From assembly GCF_030250645.1 (NCBI RefSeq), contig NZ_JASSVS010000008.1, forward strand, positions 124,001 to 188,000: a stretch of 64,000 bases of DNA, in the 5' to 3' direction. Below the pieces are notes generated by a model. The model searched no databases. It was not told the DNA's origin and saw only the letters and a list, made by a program, of their open reading frames with translations. The DNA comes from Marinobacter azerbaijanicus. Lineage in GTDB: Bacteria > Pseudomonadota > Gammaproteobacteria > Pseudomonadales > Oleiphilaceae. The position numbers were made by a program, and so were the translations under genes. How positions within the stretch are numbered: the stretch's first letter is position 1; every line of letters begins with the position of its first letter. Of the stretch, positions 48,704-58,451 are shown piece after piece.

Positions 48704-51700
48704 TTCGCCCAGAGGGCAGGGCTGGGTCGGGCCCATCGAATGGATGGCCCGCAACTCCATCGCCGCCAACCTGATGATGATCCTGTTGCTGGCTGGCGGC
48801 TTCTGGATGGCCACGCAGGTGCAAAAGGAGGTCTTCCCGGAATTCCAGCTTGATCTGGTTCAGATCACGGTCAGTTATCCCGGCGCGGCGCCGGAAGAAG
48901 TGGAGCAGGGCATACTCCTGCCCGTCGAAGAGGCGGTCCAGGGTATCCAGAGCATTGAGGAAATGAGCTCCACCGCCCGTGAAGGTAGCGGCAATATTCA
49001 GCTTGAACTGGTTTCCGGCACCAACCGCATGCAGGCCCTGCAGGATATAGAGCAGGCCGTCGACCGTATCCGCACCTTCCCGGAGCAGACCGAGGAGCCC
49101 GAGATCCGGCTGGTGACACCAACCCGCGATGTCATGGAACTGACCCTTTACGGCGATGTGGACATCTGGACCCTGCGCCAGCTTGGTGAGCAGGTGCGCA
49201 ACCGTTTGCTCTCTGAAGACGCAATCACCCAGGCCGTTATAGATGACGTGCCGGCCTACCTGACCAGTGTGGAAATTCCCCAGGATACGCTACGCAAGTA
49301 CAACCTGACTCTGTCGGAAGTCGCTAACCGCATCGAACAGTCCAGCGAGGATATACCCGCCGGCTCCATGGCAACGGACAACGGCGACATACTGCTGAGG
49401 CTGAAGGAACGTAAACAGTGGGCGGATGCCTTCGAAAGCATTGTAATTCTCAATGCCGCTTCCGGCGGTTCCGTCACCCTGGGTGATATCGCCACCGTTC
49501 GTGATGGATTTGAAGAGGGTGGATTTCACTCCCGCTTCAATAGTCTGCCCTCGGTGGAAATCGAGATCTTCCGTACCGGGGATCAGTCGCCCCTGGAGAT
49601 TGCAGAGTCCGTTGAGCAGGTGATGGCAGAGCTGGAAGTGACTCTGCCCGACGCGGTGAAGTTGCGGATCGACAGTAACCGGGCCGAACACTTTGAAGAC
49701 CGCATGGACATGCTGCTCGAGAACGGCATCATGGCCATGGTGATTGTACTGGTGATCCTCAGCCTGTTCCTGGAATACCGGCTGGCGTTCTGGATCATGA
49801 TGGGTATGACCATTTCCTTTGTGGGCAGTGTGCTGTTCCTTCCGGCGATGGACGTCAGCATCAACATGATCTCCATGTTCGGCTTCCTGATGGTGCTGGG
49901 GATAGTGGTGGATGACGCCATAGTGGTGGGGGAGAATATCTACGAATACCGGGAACAGGGCATGGGGTTCATGGAGGCGGCCATACAGGGTGCCAAGGAC
50001 ATTGCCGGCCCGGTCACCTTCAGCATCCTGACCAACATAGTTGCCTTTCTGCCGCTGCTGTTCATTCCCGGTGTCACCGGCAAATTCTGGTGGCCGCTGG
50101 GCGTGGTAGTCATCCTTGTACTGGCAATTTCATTGATCGAGGCTCTTTTCATCCTGCCCGCGCACCTGGCCCACAGTGGTAAAGGCAGTGTGACCATCTG
50201 GGGCCACTGGATGCACAGTGTCCAGAGAGTGTTTTCCCGGGGGTTCCAGTCCGTGGTGGATCGTGGTTACCGGCCACTGCTCGATATGGCCCTGCGTTTC
50301 CGTTACATCACCCTTTCAGCGGCACTCACCGTCATGTTGGTGTCCGGGGCTTACGCTGTCAGCGACCACATGGGCATGATCATGATGCCTGAGGCGCCGG
50401 CGGATGAAATCGAAGCCGGCCTCAGGTTGCCGGTTGGCACTACCGCCCGCCGCGCAGCTGAAATGGCCATGGCGATCACGGAGGATACCCAGCGGTTGTT
50501 TGAGGAAAACAACCTGTCCCGCAATGTGGAGGGCATCAAAACCAACGTCCGGGGTCAGCGGTCCATTGATGTCGAGCTTGTGCTGCTCCCGGCGGACGAG
50601 CGCGACATGACCGTTAACGAGATTATTGACCTCTGGCGTACAGAGCTCGGTGACTTCAAAGGTGTCGATCAGATTACGTTCGAGGCGGAGCAGGGCCCCG
50701 GTAGCTGGCGCGACGATATCAGCGTGGACCTGAGCCACACCGACATCGACATTCTTGCCCGCGCCAGCCAGCGTTTCGTTGAAGAGCTGAAGCAGCTCGG
50801 TCAGACCCGTGGCGTCAATGATAACTACTCCACCGGCAAACCCCAGTTCGACATCAGTCTCACCGACGAGGGCAGGGCGCTTGGTCTGACTGGAGCCTAC
50901 GTGGGGCGGCAACTGCGGGATGCCTTCTACGGCAGCATTGCCCTGCGCCAGTTACGTGGCATCAATGAAAACGAGATACGGGTACGACTGCCGGAGTACC
51001 AGCGGCAGGATCTGCATTACCTGGAGAGTTTTGTCATCCGCACCGAAAATGGACAGGAAGTCCCCCTGATGGACGTGGCCGAGGTCACGATCAACGAATC
51101 CCTCCGCTCCATTGACCGGCGTGATGGCCGGCGAGTTATTACTGTAGGCACCGACGTACAGCCCAAATCCGCAATCAGTCAGGTACTGGAGCTGATCCGG
51201 ACCGATATACTGCCGCAACTGCGTGCAGACTTCCCGGGCCTGACATGGACCTTCCAGGGCAGTCAGGCGGATCTGAGAGAATCTACAACGGCTTTGTGGG
51301 GTGGTTTCGGCCTGGCGATGGGGGCCATCTTTGCATTGTTGGCGGTGGCATTCGGCAGCTATCTGCAACCGTTGGTGGTCATGCTGGCCATACCCTTCGG
51401 TGCTGTGGGCGCCATCATCGGACACATGATTCTGGGGATGGAGCTATCGCTTGTCAGCATTATGGGTATTGTGGCCCTGTCCGGCGTGGTGGTGAACGAC
51501 TCGCTGATCATGGTGTCTTATGCCAACCGGCAGCGTGAGCGTCTGGGGCCGGCTCAGGCTATCTACGAGGCCGGCCTGCGACGTTTCCGGCCCATCGTGC
51601 TGACCACATTGACCACCTTTGGCGGCCTTACACCCATTATCACCGAAACCTCCCTGCAGGCTACCTATCTGATTCCAATGGCGGTCTCCCTGGGCTTCGG

Positions 51701-51812
51701 TATCGTCTTCGCCACGGCTTTGATCCTGTTCCTGGTGCCTTGCCTCTACCTGGTACTGGAAGATATGGCAGGGTGGTTCGGAAGCCGGCGAGCAGAAGCC
51801 GCTGCAGGTTAA
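48696..51812 (+). CDS. RND efflux transporter permease subunit
   Basis: 1038-residue inner-membrane drug/proton antiporter with 12 expected helices. First helix at about 22-42, large periplasmic loops after helix 1 and helix 7, and the proton-relay helix [19 protein letters not shown] (about residues 400-420) with the paired aspartates. The second ACR block [21 protein letters not shown] is near 870. ATG 48696 is chosen (GGAGG 9 bases upstream) over GTG 48687. The tripartite system probably exports hydrophobic toxicants; no regulator gene is adjacent. The stop overlaps the next convergent gene by 4 bases. Confidence 0.93.
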   Translation: MSDSPRGQGWVGPIEWMARNSIAANLMMILLLAGGFWMATQVQKEVFPEFQLDLVQITVSYPGAAPEEVEQGILLPVEEAVQGIQSIEEMSSTAREGSGNIQLELVSGTNRMQALQDIEQAVDRIRTFPEQTEEPEIRLVTPTRDVMELTLYGDVDIWTLRQLGEQVRNRLLSEDAITQAVIDDVPAYLTSVEIPQDTLRKYNLTLSEVANRIEQSSEDIPAGSMATDNGDILLRLKERKQWADAFESIVILNAASGGSVTLGDIATVRDGFEEGGFHSRFNSLPSVEIEIFRTGDQSPLEIAESVEQVMAELEVTLPDAVKLRIDSNRAEHFEDRMDMLLENGIMAMVIVLVILSLFLEYRLAFWIMMGMTISFVGSVLFLPAMDVSINMISMFGFLMVLGIVVDDAIVVGENIYEYREQGMGFMEAAIQGAKDIAGPVTFSILTNIVAFLPLLFIPGVTGKFWWPLGVVVILVLAISLIEALFILPAHLAHSGKGSVTIWGHWMHSVQRVFSRGFQSVVDRGYRPLLDMALRFRYITLSAALTVMLVSGAYAVSDHMGMIMMPEAPADEIEAGLRLPVGTTARRAAEMAMAITEDTQRLFEENNLSRNVEGIKTNVRGQRSIDVELVLLPADERDMTVNEIIDLWRTELGDFKGVDQITFEAEQGPGSWRDDISVDLSHTDIDILARASQRFVEELKQLGQTRGVNDNYSTGKPQFDISLTDEGRALGLTGAYVGRQLRDAFYGSIALRQLRGINENEIRVRLPEYQRQDLHYLESFVIRTENGQEVPLMDVAEVTINESLRSIDRRDGRRVITVGTDVQPKSAISQVLELIRTDILPQLRADFPGLTWTFQGSQADLRESTTALWGGFGLAMGAIFALLAVAFGSYLQPLVVMLAIPFGAVGAIIGHMILGMELSLVSIMGIVALSGVVVNDSLIMVSYANRQRERLGPAQAIYEAGLRRFRPIVLTTLTTFGGLTPIITETSLQATYLIPMAVSLGFGIVFATALILFLVPCLYLVLEDMAGWFGSRRAEAAAG

Positions 51813-53008
51813 CGCAGAACCCGCTTTACCAGCACCGGCCCGATCAGCTCAAAGAAGATGGTAGAGGCAACCACCACTGGAAGAATAGAGCCGCGGAACT
51901 CCGGGAATCGCTCTGCTGCCAGCAGCGCCATACCGAGTGCCACACCTGCCTGTGGCGTCAGCGCCAGGCCAATATTCCGGGGCAGCGGCTCGCGTCTCGC
52001 GGGACTGAACCGCACTGCAAAATAGCCCCCCAACACCCGGCCAACCAGACGCAGAAGGATATAGGCGAGAGTCAGCAGTATTGCATCATCGGCCCGGTAC
52101 AGATCAATGCTTGCCCCGGAAAGCACGAAGAAGAACACCAGGAAGGGCCATTCAATGTGCTCGATCTCCCTGAACGAACGGGTATGGTGATAAGACAGGT
52201 TCGCGACAAGGCCTCCGGCAATCATGGATGCAAGCAGCGCCGACACACCCAGCAAGGAGGAGAACCCTGCCAGCAGCAGTATTATTGCAATGGCTTCAAC
52301 CTGAGTGGGTTCTCCAGGCTTGAGGCGGCCGGTCAGCCATGCGGCTGGCAGTCCGATAGCGACGCCGATCAGGACTGCGCCGCCCAGCTCCCACATGGCG
52401 TGCAGCAGGGCCAGTTGCCCATCGCCGCCAATCACCCAGCCCAGGACCGACATACTCAGCCCGAAAACGACAATGCCCCAGGCATCATCAATAGCAACAA
52501 TGCCCAGCAAAACCCTGGGCACCAGCCCGGCACTTCCTTTTTCACGAACAGACTCGCTCACAGCGGCAGGATCCGTCGCCACTGAAATGGCTGCCAGCGA
52601 TACCGCAACCACCAGAGGAAATCCCAGCACCAGCAGGCCGGCACCCACCAGGACGCCGCCTCCGATAATCACGAAAAGGGAAACAACCAGGATCAGTGGC
52701 CCGGTATTGCGCAGCCGACGTAACTCCAGCTCGCTACCCAGCAGAAAAGCCACCATCACCAGAGCCACCTGAATCAGTGGCTCGCTCAGCCCACCAAGCA
52801 CGTCGCCATTCTGCACACCCATCCAGACCTGTTGAATGAAGGCAAAGCCGATGCCCACCAGCATCAGGATGGAGATCCGGGGAATTCTTGTGCGCTTGGC
52901 CAGGGCATCAGCAAAAATGCTGGCGGACAGAATAACGCCCAGCAGAATGATATTCACAGTGGCCCGGGAGGTTCCGACAGGCAACCAGTGTGGGAGGCTC
53001 TCAATCAT
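51809..53008 (-). CDS. Cation:proton antiporter, CPA2-like
   Basis: 399-residue membrane protein with about 12 hydrophobic segments. Sodium/hydrogen-exchanger pattern: [13 protein letters not shown], and [15 protein letters not shown] with the conserved Asp-Asp ion site; [18 protein letters not shown] near the end is typical of the NhaS/KefB side of the family. No TrkA nucleotide-binding domain is attached. Ends in a TTAA shared with the RND pump gene. Second antiporter gene in the window. Confidence 0.9.
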   Translation of the reverse strand: MIESLPHWLPVGTSRATVNIILLGVILSASIFADALAKRTRIPRISILMLVGIGFAFIQQVWMGVQNGDVLGGLSEPLIQVALVMVAFLLGSELELRRLRNTGPLILVVSLFVIIGGGVLVGAGLLVLGFPLVVAVSLAAISVATDPAAVSESVREKGSAGLVPRVLLGIVAIDDAWGIVVFGLSMSVLGWVIGGDGQLALLHAMWELGGAVLIGVAIGLPAAWLTGRLKPGEPTQVEAIAIILLLAGFSSLLGVSALLASMIAGGLVANLSYHHTRSFREIEHIEWPFLVFFFVLSGASIDLYRADDAILLTLAYILLRLVGRVLGGYFAVRFSPARREPLPRNIGLALTPQAGVALGMALLAAERFPEFRGSILPVVVASTIFFELIGPVLVKRVLR

Positions 53009-53197
53009 CTGTTTTTTTCACTTTTTCACAAACCACTTACGATAAAAAAACAATCCGGAAAAGGGAAAGGCAAGTCTGGCATCTGCTTACTACTGTAAAC
53101 AACATTTCATTTATATAAACAGATTCCCGCCATGCTTCGATTACTGCCCCCCGTCTATTTTCCTGACCGCCAACAGGCTGATCAGTGACGGTAGGGG

Positions 53198-53233
53198 GCA
53201 TCCCGAAAGGCCTCAAGAGGCCAATCGGGATGC
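53198..53233 (-). terminator. Stem-loop after the CBS-domain gene
   Basis: GCATCCCGA and TCGGGATGC enclose an inner pair GGCCTC/GAGGCC, forming a long two-part stem 10 bases after the CBS stop on the minus strand. No clear T-run. The rest of the gap 53009-53242 shows nothing else. Confidence 0.6.
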
Positions 53234-53242
53234 AAGCGACCG

Positions 53243-53731
53243 TTAGAGGGTCGCGGTGGCTTTGTGGCTGGGGTGATGCGCACTGATGTGGCGGAGAAAC
53301 TCCATGGTTTCCTTCGAGGAAATCTTCTTGTCACCGGCTTTCCTTGCACTCTCGGCGCCCGTAAAGGAGACAATATCCCCCATACTCACCATGCCGCAAA
53401 GCTGGCTGTACTGATTGATGACGGGAAGACGCCTTATTTCGTGTGTTTCCATTAACTGGAGAGCCTCTTTGATACTGTCGTCCGGCCCGCAGCAATACAG
53501 TTCCCGATGACTGGAGATGTCCTCGCCCCGAAGTTCCCACAGGGGCTTGTGTTGCAGTGCAGCGCCCATGCAGATATCCCGGTCGGTGATAATGCCCACT
53601 GGATGCTCCTGTTCGTCGACCAGTGGAATGGCGCCACAGTCGTTATTCCACATCAGCATGGCAATGTCCTGCAAGGACGTTTGTGGGGAACAGCACGCTA
53701 CTTCGGTAACCATGACTTCACTGACTTTCAT
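53243..53731 (-). CDS. Tandem CBS-domain protein
   Basis: 162 residues. Two CBS motifs: KVSEVMVTEVACCSPQTSL to HPVGIITDRDICMGA (about 1-58), and HRELYCCGPDDSIKEALQLM to LCGMVSMGDIVSF (about 75-130). CBS pairs bind adenosyl ligands such as AMP. No enzyme domain is attached. ATG 53731 has AAGGAGG about 8 bases upstream; the long open frame beyond it is not supported. Confidence 0.92.
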   Translation of the reverse strand: MKVSEVMVTEVACCSPQTSLQDIAMLMWNNDCGAIPLVDEQEHPVGIITDRDICMGAALQHKPLWELRGEDISSHRELYCCGPDDSIKEALQLMETHEIRRLPVINQYSQLCGMVSMGDIVSFTGAESARKAGDKKISSKETMEFLRHISAHHPSHKATATL

Positions 53732-53899
53732 TTGGATGTCCTCCTTATGAGGGGCCCGTAAGAATAAATGCCGACAGCAATACGCCCTTGCGACATCGAA
53801 TTCTGCAAACCTCATTGGGCTTTCCATCCTGAAGGCAGCGCCGTTTCCACAAACGATCTGACGCCATTTCCAATGTGTGCTTATATTGGGTGATTGTCT

Positions 53900-54046
53900 A
53901 TGATGCAGATCAAAGTGAGCAATCCACAGGATTGCACCCTGCTCTATTGGGAGAACAAGCGGGTGATTCATTTCAGGTTTTCGGGGTGGGCAACCTCAAT
54001 TCTGTTCAATACCCTGGCCGCCGCCCAGAGCACTATGTACCGGTAG
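53900..54046 (+). CDS. Possible small protein of 48 residues
   Basis: An ATGATG start at 53900 opens a frame to TAG at 54044-54046, giving a 48-residue product (MMQIKVSNPQDCTLLYWENK, then a hydrophobic-aromatic stretch RVIHFRFSGWATSILFNTL). The amino-acid composition is protein-like and the frame ends 21 bases before the LysE start. There is no strong ribosome site. I do not recognise a family. The remaining part of the gap 53732-53899 shows nothing. Confidence 0.4.
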   Translation: MMQIKVSNPQDCTLLYWENKRVIHFRFSGWATSILFNTLAAAQSTMYR

Positions 54047-54067
54047 CCTGAACGGAGAACACAACCA

Positions 54068-54661
54068 ATGAGCCTATCCCTGATTCTGCCAATGTCCGCC
54101 TTTGCCCTGGCAGCTTCCATTTCCCCGGGGCCGGTCAACCTCGTGTGCCTGAGCAGTGGTACCCGCTATCCGGTTTCACGGGGGCTGGTTTTTGTAACCG
54201 GTGCCACCCTGGGTTTCATCGCCCTGTTTATTGCCGTGGGCCTGGGGCTGTACTCGCTGCTGAGTGCTGTACCGGCACTGGAAGAATTGCTGCGGTGGGC
54301 TGGTGTAGCCTTCCTGCTCTATCTGAGTGTGAAGCTGGCCATGGACAGTGGCCACCTGCCGGAGAACGGCACTGCAAAGGCACCCGGTTTTGGGACTGGC
54401 GCACTGATGCAGTGGCTCAACCCGAAGGCCTGGCTTGCTTCGGCTTCCGGCATCGGTGCTTACACCAGCGCAAATGATCTTCAACTGATCATGGTGTTCG
54501 CGTCTCTCTATCTGCCCATATGCTGGCTGTCGCTGGCCTGCTGGGTATACGCTGGAGCCTTCCTGCGCCGATACGTTCAGCGGCCAGTGGTACTGGTAAC
54601 TGTAAACCGAACGCTGGCCTTACTGCTTGCCGTCAGTTGCCTGTATCTCCTGGTCGGGTAG
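54068..54661 (+). CDS. LysE family exporter, second copy
   Basis: 197-residue LysE/RhtB-type membrane exporter: ASISPGPVNLVCLSSGTRYP at about 16-35, GATLGFIALFIAVGLGLYSL, and ALMQWLNPKAWLASASGI in the middle. GGAG lies about 10 bases upstream. Its 3' end overlaps the AraC-type regulator gene by 42 bp in convergent orientation, a pairing often seen between such exporters and their regulators. Confidence 0.9.
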   Translation: MSLSLILPMSAFALAASISPGPVNLVCLSSGTRYPVSRGLVFVTGATLGFIALFIAVGLGLYSLLSAVPALEELLRWAGVAFLLYLSVKLAMDSGHLPENGTAKAPGFGTGALMQWLNPKAWLASASGIGAYTSANDLQLIMVFASLYLPICWLSLACWVYAGAFLRRYVQRPVVLVTVNRTLALLLAVSCLYLLVG

Positions 54662-55489
54662 GCAGCACCGGTACTGATTCGGCGTTGCCGCCATCAGCCG
54701 TTTGAACGTGCGCTGGAAGTGCGGTTGGTCGGCAAAACCTGCGTTCAGGGCAGCTTCAGCAATCGGGATGCCATTTTGCAGTTGGTGGCGCCCGAGCTGA
54801 ACACGCCGGTTCACCAGATAAGCATGGGGTGTAAGGCCAAAATGCTGTCTGAACGCGCGAATCAGGTGGCCCGGGCTGTAACCGGAAATTTCGCAGAGAG
54901 TGTCCAGTGAAACCTCGTCAGCCGCATGATTATCGAGATGGCGGGCCAAAGCCTCCAGGGACATGGGTGCCCTGGGCTCCTGAACAAACGGCTCCCTTGC
55001 CAGTTCATGCATCAGATCGGACAGAAACTCCACCACCTCTGCTTGCTTGTCCAGCAAATCACGTTGTGGATCAAGAAGGCAATCCGCCATGCGGCAATAA
55101 CGCCGATACCACATCGGCTCTGAAACCCTGGCTGTTGAGATATCCTGCCACTGGGGTTCCGGCAGTAAACCCGCCCGATACCGCAATTCCGTCAGCCACG
55201 GGGTATCCACATAAAGCATCAGATAGGCCCAGGGCTGATTGTCGATGGGGTTACAGGCATGAACCCATCCCGGATTCATCAGCACAAGGTCGCCGGCATC
55301 CACCCGGTATTGATCATTCCGGTATTGGAAGGTGCTCTTGCCACCGGTGATGGCACCGATCGACCACTGGGTATGGCTGTGAGGGGCGTAGCAGACCTGT
55401 CGACCGTCCCCGACCTTGCGCAGCTCCACATGGGGCATGCGGGTATCTCGCCAGAACAGGGGGCTGCTTTCATTGGTTATGGTTTTCAT
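54620..55489 (-). CDS. AraC family transcriptional regulator with cupin-like sensor
   Basis: 289 residues. The N-terminal arabinose-binding/cupin-like domain (about 15-110) has HSHTQWSIGAITGG and VDAGDLVLMNPGWVHACNP. The C-terminal double HTH (about 180-280) shows SLDTLCEISGYSPGHLIRAF and the family signature IAEAALNAGFADQPHFQRTFKRL. It probably controls the overlapping LysE exporter. The start is the ATG at 55489. Confidence 0.9.
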   Translation of the reverse strand: MKTITNESSPLFWRDTRMPHVELRKVGDGRQVCYAPHSHTQWSIGAITGGKSTFQYRNDQYRVDAGDLVLMNPGWVHACNPIDNQPWAYLMLYVDTPWLTELRYRAGLLPEPQWQDISTARVSEPMWYRRYCRMADCLLDPQRDLLDKQAEVVEFLSDLMHELAREPFVQEPRAPMSLEALARHLDNHAADEVSLDTLCEISGYSPGHLIRAFRQHFGLTPHAYLVNRRVQLGRHQLQNGIPIAEAALNAGFADQPHFQRTFKRLMAATPNQYRCCLPDQEIQATDGKQ

Positions 55490-55516
55490 GTGAGATCCGC
55501 TGGTGTTCCTTTTTCT

Positions 55517-56368
55517 TCATTTTCGTTCCAGCTCCCCGAGCTTCTGCCCACTCGGAAGATGCCGGAACATCTGATGGGTTATGAACGGCGCGGAGCCATC
55601 AATATCAGGTGCGCCCAGACCAGCAACCATATCACTGCGGTTTACGGTCCGGGTTTCAAAAGACAGCCGTGTCAGATTCGTTGTGTTGGGAACGCTCGCA
55701 TGCAGATGAGCACCGGAAAAGCACAGCAGATCACCTGGTAAAAGGCTTACCACAAGGGCATCTTCCCAAGCTGGTGCACTGGTTGCCGTTGGCAGAAGAG
55801 GGTAGCCGCGGGAACTGTTTGCCCGGTATGCCTTCACCATCTCCTGAAAATCCCAACTGGCGCTGTCGTTCTCCACGACCTGCGTGAATAAACCAGGAAA
55901 GATCGCGAGCGTTCTTTCCGGCGTGGTTTCGTAGAGAGGCGCCCACCAGTTAATCTGTGCCGGTAAATTGGAACCCCAGGTGTCCCTGTGGGCGCGAAGC
56001 GGTTCGACTCGTTCGCCATGTGCGCCGGAGCATGGGGGTTGGATACGGATCACGGCACCGTCCCCGTAAGTCTCGTCCAGGTCGGTACTGATCGCGGACA
56101 GCACCTGGCGCCACGCCGGGTCCAGCTGATTGTCTTTCCTGATTGCCGCACGCAAAGTTTCGGCGGCCTGTTCAATTTCACTGGAGGACATTGACTGGTG
56201 GGCGCTGGTGGGATCATTGCCAAGATGGCTGACACAATGCCCACGCAGCAGATCGGTAAGCTCAGCCATTGCATCAAAGCCACGGAAGACGATCAGTTCA
56301 CCCCTATAGATCCTGGCATTGCGCTCAGTCTCTGGGAGGGGTGTTGCCAGTTGATAGAAAGCGGTCAT
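55517..56368 (-). CDS. Putative 2-oxoglutarate/Fe(II)-dependent oxygenase-like protein
   Basis: 283 residues, not assigned to a named enzyme. The double-stranded beta-helix pattern is suggested by an HxD pair (His127, Asp129 in LRAHRDTWGSN), then LLPGDLLCFSGAHLHASVPN with His221 or His223 as third iron ligand, and Arg234 in NLTRLSFETR as a possible 2-oxoglutarate ligand. The layout resembles phytanoyl-CoA dioxygenase-like proteins. It lies between the AraC regulator and a HAD hydrolase on the same strand, 41 bp from the latter. The substrate is unknown. Confidence 0.7.
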   Translation of the reverse strand: MTAFYQLATPLPETERNARIYRGELIVFRGFDAMAELTDLLRGHCVSHLGNDPTSAHQSMSSSEIEQAAETLRAAIRKDNQLDPAWRQVLSAISTDLDETYGDGAVIRIQPPCSGAHGERVEPLRAHRDTWGSNLPAQINWWAPLYETTPERTLAIFPGLFTQVVENDSASWDFQEMVKAYRANSSRGYPLLPTATSAPAWEDALVVSLLPGDLLCFSGAHLHASVPNTTNLTRLSFETRTVNRSDMVAGLGAPDIDGSAPFITHQMFRHLPSGQKLGELERK

Positions 56369-56409
56369 GTCCCGAAATCCTTCCAGATAAAAGCTGCGGG
56401 TGACCCTGA

Positions 56410-57234
56410 TTACCCGTATTTCCGCAAATACAGTCTCAGGACCCCTCGAACGGTAACGTCCAGCTGGCTACCCGTGGAGTAATCGCCCGGCACTACGTAG
56501 TTGGCCCTCTCTTCTGAGATCAGCTTCTCGATCTTTTCCTGGGTGTTACGCTCGCCCCATTTTTCACCGTCGAACACCGCCAGGCTGCATCCGCCCTGGG
56601 CCTTTACCATTTTCATTGCCGGGATGTCTGTATCGCCGTCACCAAAATAAATCACGTGGTCGAAGGGAAACGGGCGTTCCCGGGGTTCAATGTATTCGTT
56701 GATAGTGACGTTATCCCAGCTGTTCTCAATGCCCTTGTTGATACGGAACAGGTACTGGGTCTTGGTGGTGTAGTCGATGGCAACAGCAGGCCATTTTGCG
56801 TGCCCGGTGTCTTCATCGTAGTGGTAGCGACAGCCGAAGATTTTCTTGAAATGCTTCGCCACGGGCGTTCCGCGGATCATTTCTTCCAGTCCGCTTGAAA
56901 CGATGTAATGGCTGAGGGCAATTCCCTGGTCACTGGCAAACCGGTTGATGGCCTCAAACCAGTTCTCCACACCGGGAAACAGGGGGATGGATTGGCCGTG
57001 CATTCGGAGACGTTCAGGCGTCAACTCGTCATGCTTGCCTACGTCGCGGGCCCGCTTTGCCAACTCGCCGAGGTAGGTGAGTATCTCGTCACCATCCCGC
57101 TCACGGTTCTTCCGGTTCACTTCGGGCCAGAAATCGGATTGCTCACTCAGGCCCAGGGCAGGCATCAGGCCGTGTTCGGCGCAATTGCCGCGGGCGAGGG
57201 TACCGTCGAAATCGTAAACCAGAGCGCACTGCAT
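56410..57234 (-). CDS. HAD family hydrolase (phosphoserine-phosphatase-like)
   Basis: 274 residues. HAD motif I DFDGTLARGN with Asp8 and Asp10, motif II in SHYIVSSGLEEM, a basic residue in HFKKIF, and motif III/IV in VIYFGDGDTDIPAMKMVK. A helical cap sits between residues 20 and 100. Full length for this group of haloacid dehalogenase-like phosphatases; the substrate is unknown. The oxygenase-like gene follows 41 bp downstream on the same strand, so they may be co-expressed. Confidence 0.88.
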   Translation of the reverse strand: MQCALVYDFDGTLARGNCAEHGLMPALGLSEQSDFWPEVNRKNRERDGDEILTYLGELAKRARDVGKHDELTPERLRMHGQSIPLFPGVENWFEAINRFASDQGIALSHYIVSSGLEEMIRGTPVAKHFKKIFGCRYHYDEDTGHAKWPAVAIDYTTKTQYLFRINKGIENSWDNVTINEYIEPRERPFPFDHVIYFGDGDTDIPAMKMVKAQGGCSLAVFDGEKWGERNTQEKIEKLISEERANYVVPGDYSTGSQLDVTVRGVLRLYLRKYG

Positions 57235-57352
57235 CGTCTGTCTGCCTTGTTACCGTGAATAGGAATGCCAGTATAGTCTCTTGCACAGGGTCGCGCGGTG
57301 CGCGCATGATGAGTGTTGAACGCACATAACCCGCAGATCAAAGGGGGCGATC

Positions 57353-57748
57353 ATGAGTATGCACCGTACCTACCGTTCCGCAGTCGCAGTATTCTTTTTC
57401 TCCGTCATGACACTGTTGGCTTCTCCGGCAGCCTTCTCGCAATCGGATGCTGTCGCCAAGGTAGCAGGCATCCTGTCAGAAATGCAGCACTTCCCCTCCG
57501 ATGCACAGAAGGAATCCCTGGCGGCCATCAGTAATGACAGCAGCCACAGCGACGCTATCCGGACAATCGCTACGGCGGTTCGCAATATCCAACACAAAGC
57601 CCAACCGGACGATGTAAGCGCGCTGAAGGAAGTAAGGGACAGTGCCTCCGCGAGTGAGGCGGAAAAGCAGTTGGCCTCGATTGTTCTGGACTTCCATCAC
57701 CAGCCCAGTGACCAGGCGAAGGAAAAACTGAAGAACCTGGCCATGTAG
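57353..57748 (+). CDS. Hypothetical secreted protein
   Basis: 131 residues, no family recognised. Signal peptide of about 29 residues (VAVFFFSVMTLLASPAAFSQ). The mature part is helical and repetitive: two similar segments end in SDAVAKVAGILSEMQHFPSD and SEAEKQLASIVLDFHHQPSD, suggesting an internal duplication of a small helical unit. ATG at 57353 follows a GGGGG-rich ribosome site. A GC-rich stem-loop comes after it. Confidence 0.75.
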   Translation: MSMHRTYRSAVAVFFFSVMTLLASPAAFSQSDAVAKVAGILSEMQHFPSDAQKESLAAISNDSSHSDAIRTIATAVRNIQHKAQPDDVSALKEVRDSASASEAEKQLASIVLDFHHQPSDQAKEKLKNLAM

Positions 57749-57763
57749 TCACCGACACCTCCC

Positions 57764-57785
57764 GGCCCGGGCAATGGCCCGGGTC
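57764..57785 (+). terminator. Stem-loop after the 57353 gene
   Basis: CCCGGGC and GCCCGGG around an AATG loop, 16 bases after the stop codon. No T-run follows. Confidence 0.5.
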
Positions 57786-57829
57786 AATCCATCGTTTGTG
57801 CCTGATTCAGAGAGCCATTACTTCATCCC

Positions 57830-58213
57830 TTAATCGCACTCATAACCATGCAATTCGAGCCCCTCACGCAGATAATCGGCCAACAGGGGGTGATCAATGA
57901 GGTATTGCGCGGTTTCGGGTGACCATTGCTGTCTTGCCAGTTTCACGGTGCTGTCCCATTCCTCCAGCGAGTAATCGCCCCGGCCCAGCCACAGAAGGGC
58001 TACGACTTCGTGTTGCTGATCCGGCTCAAGATCCTTGATGATGGTTTCAAACTCTTCATAGCTGGTGTTGTCCTTGTGGTCATCCAGCATATTCTGTGAC
58101 CAGTCGTCCACCGTGTTGTTGTCCTCATTCGGGATGTTGGCGGGTTCCCGCACATGGTAGGCCTGAGCCAGTTCAATCAGTCTGCAGACGGTGTCAGGAT
58201 TAACGTTCAACAT
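57830..58213 (-). CDS. DUF3775 family protein
   Basis: 127 residues with the DUF3775 pattern: the N-terminal CRLIELAQAYHVRE, an acidic middle (DDWSQNMLDDHKDN), and the conserved LEPDQQHEVVALLWLGRGDY and TAQYLIDHPLLADYLREGL. Strongly acidic; no signal peptide. Function unknown. GAGGAA lies a few bases upstream of the start. Confidence 0.88.
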   Translation of the reverse strand: MLNVNPDTVCRLIELAQAYHVREPANIPNEDNNTVDDWSQNMLDDHKDNTSYEEFETIIKDLEPDQQHEVVALLWLGRGDYSLEEWDSTVKLARQQWSPETAQYLIDHPLLADYLREGLELHGYECD

Positions 58214-58451
58214 ATCATTCCTCCCGGGATCCGATTTGTGGTTCTCCTATGCACCTATGCTTGGTGCGGCCGCAGGCGGTTTCAATGGCTGGCCGCAATC
58301 TCCCTTTCTGGTTGAAATCGGAGCAGACAGCTCCCGGGTTCCGGATCACCACCCGGACAGGAATTGACGTTAATACACGGGCCACCGAAATCTGGGCCAA
58401 TGGGCAGCACTCTTCCGTGTGATGGAATTGCATAAAACACGGAGAAATCTG

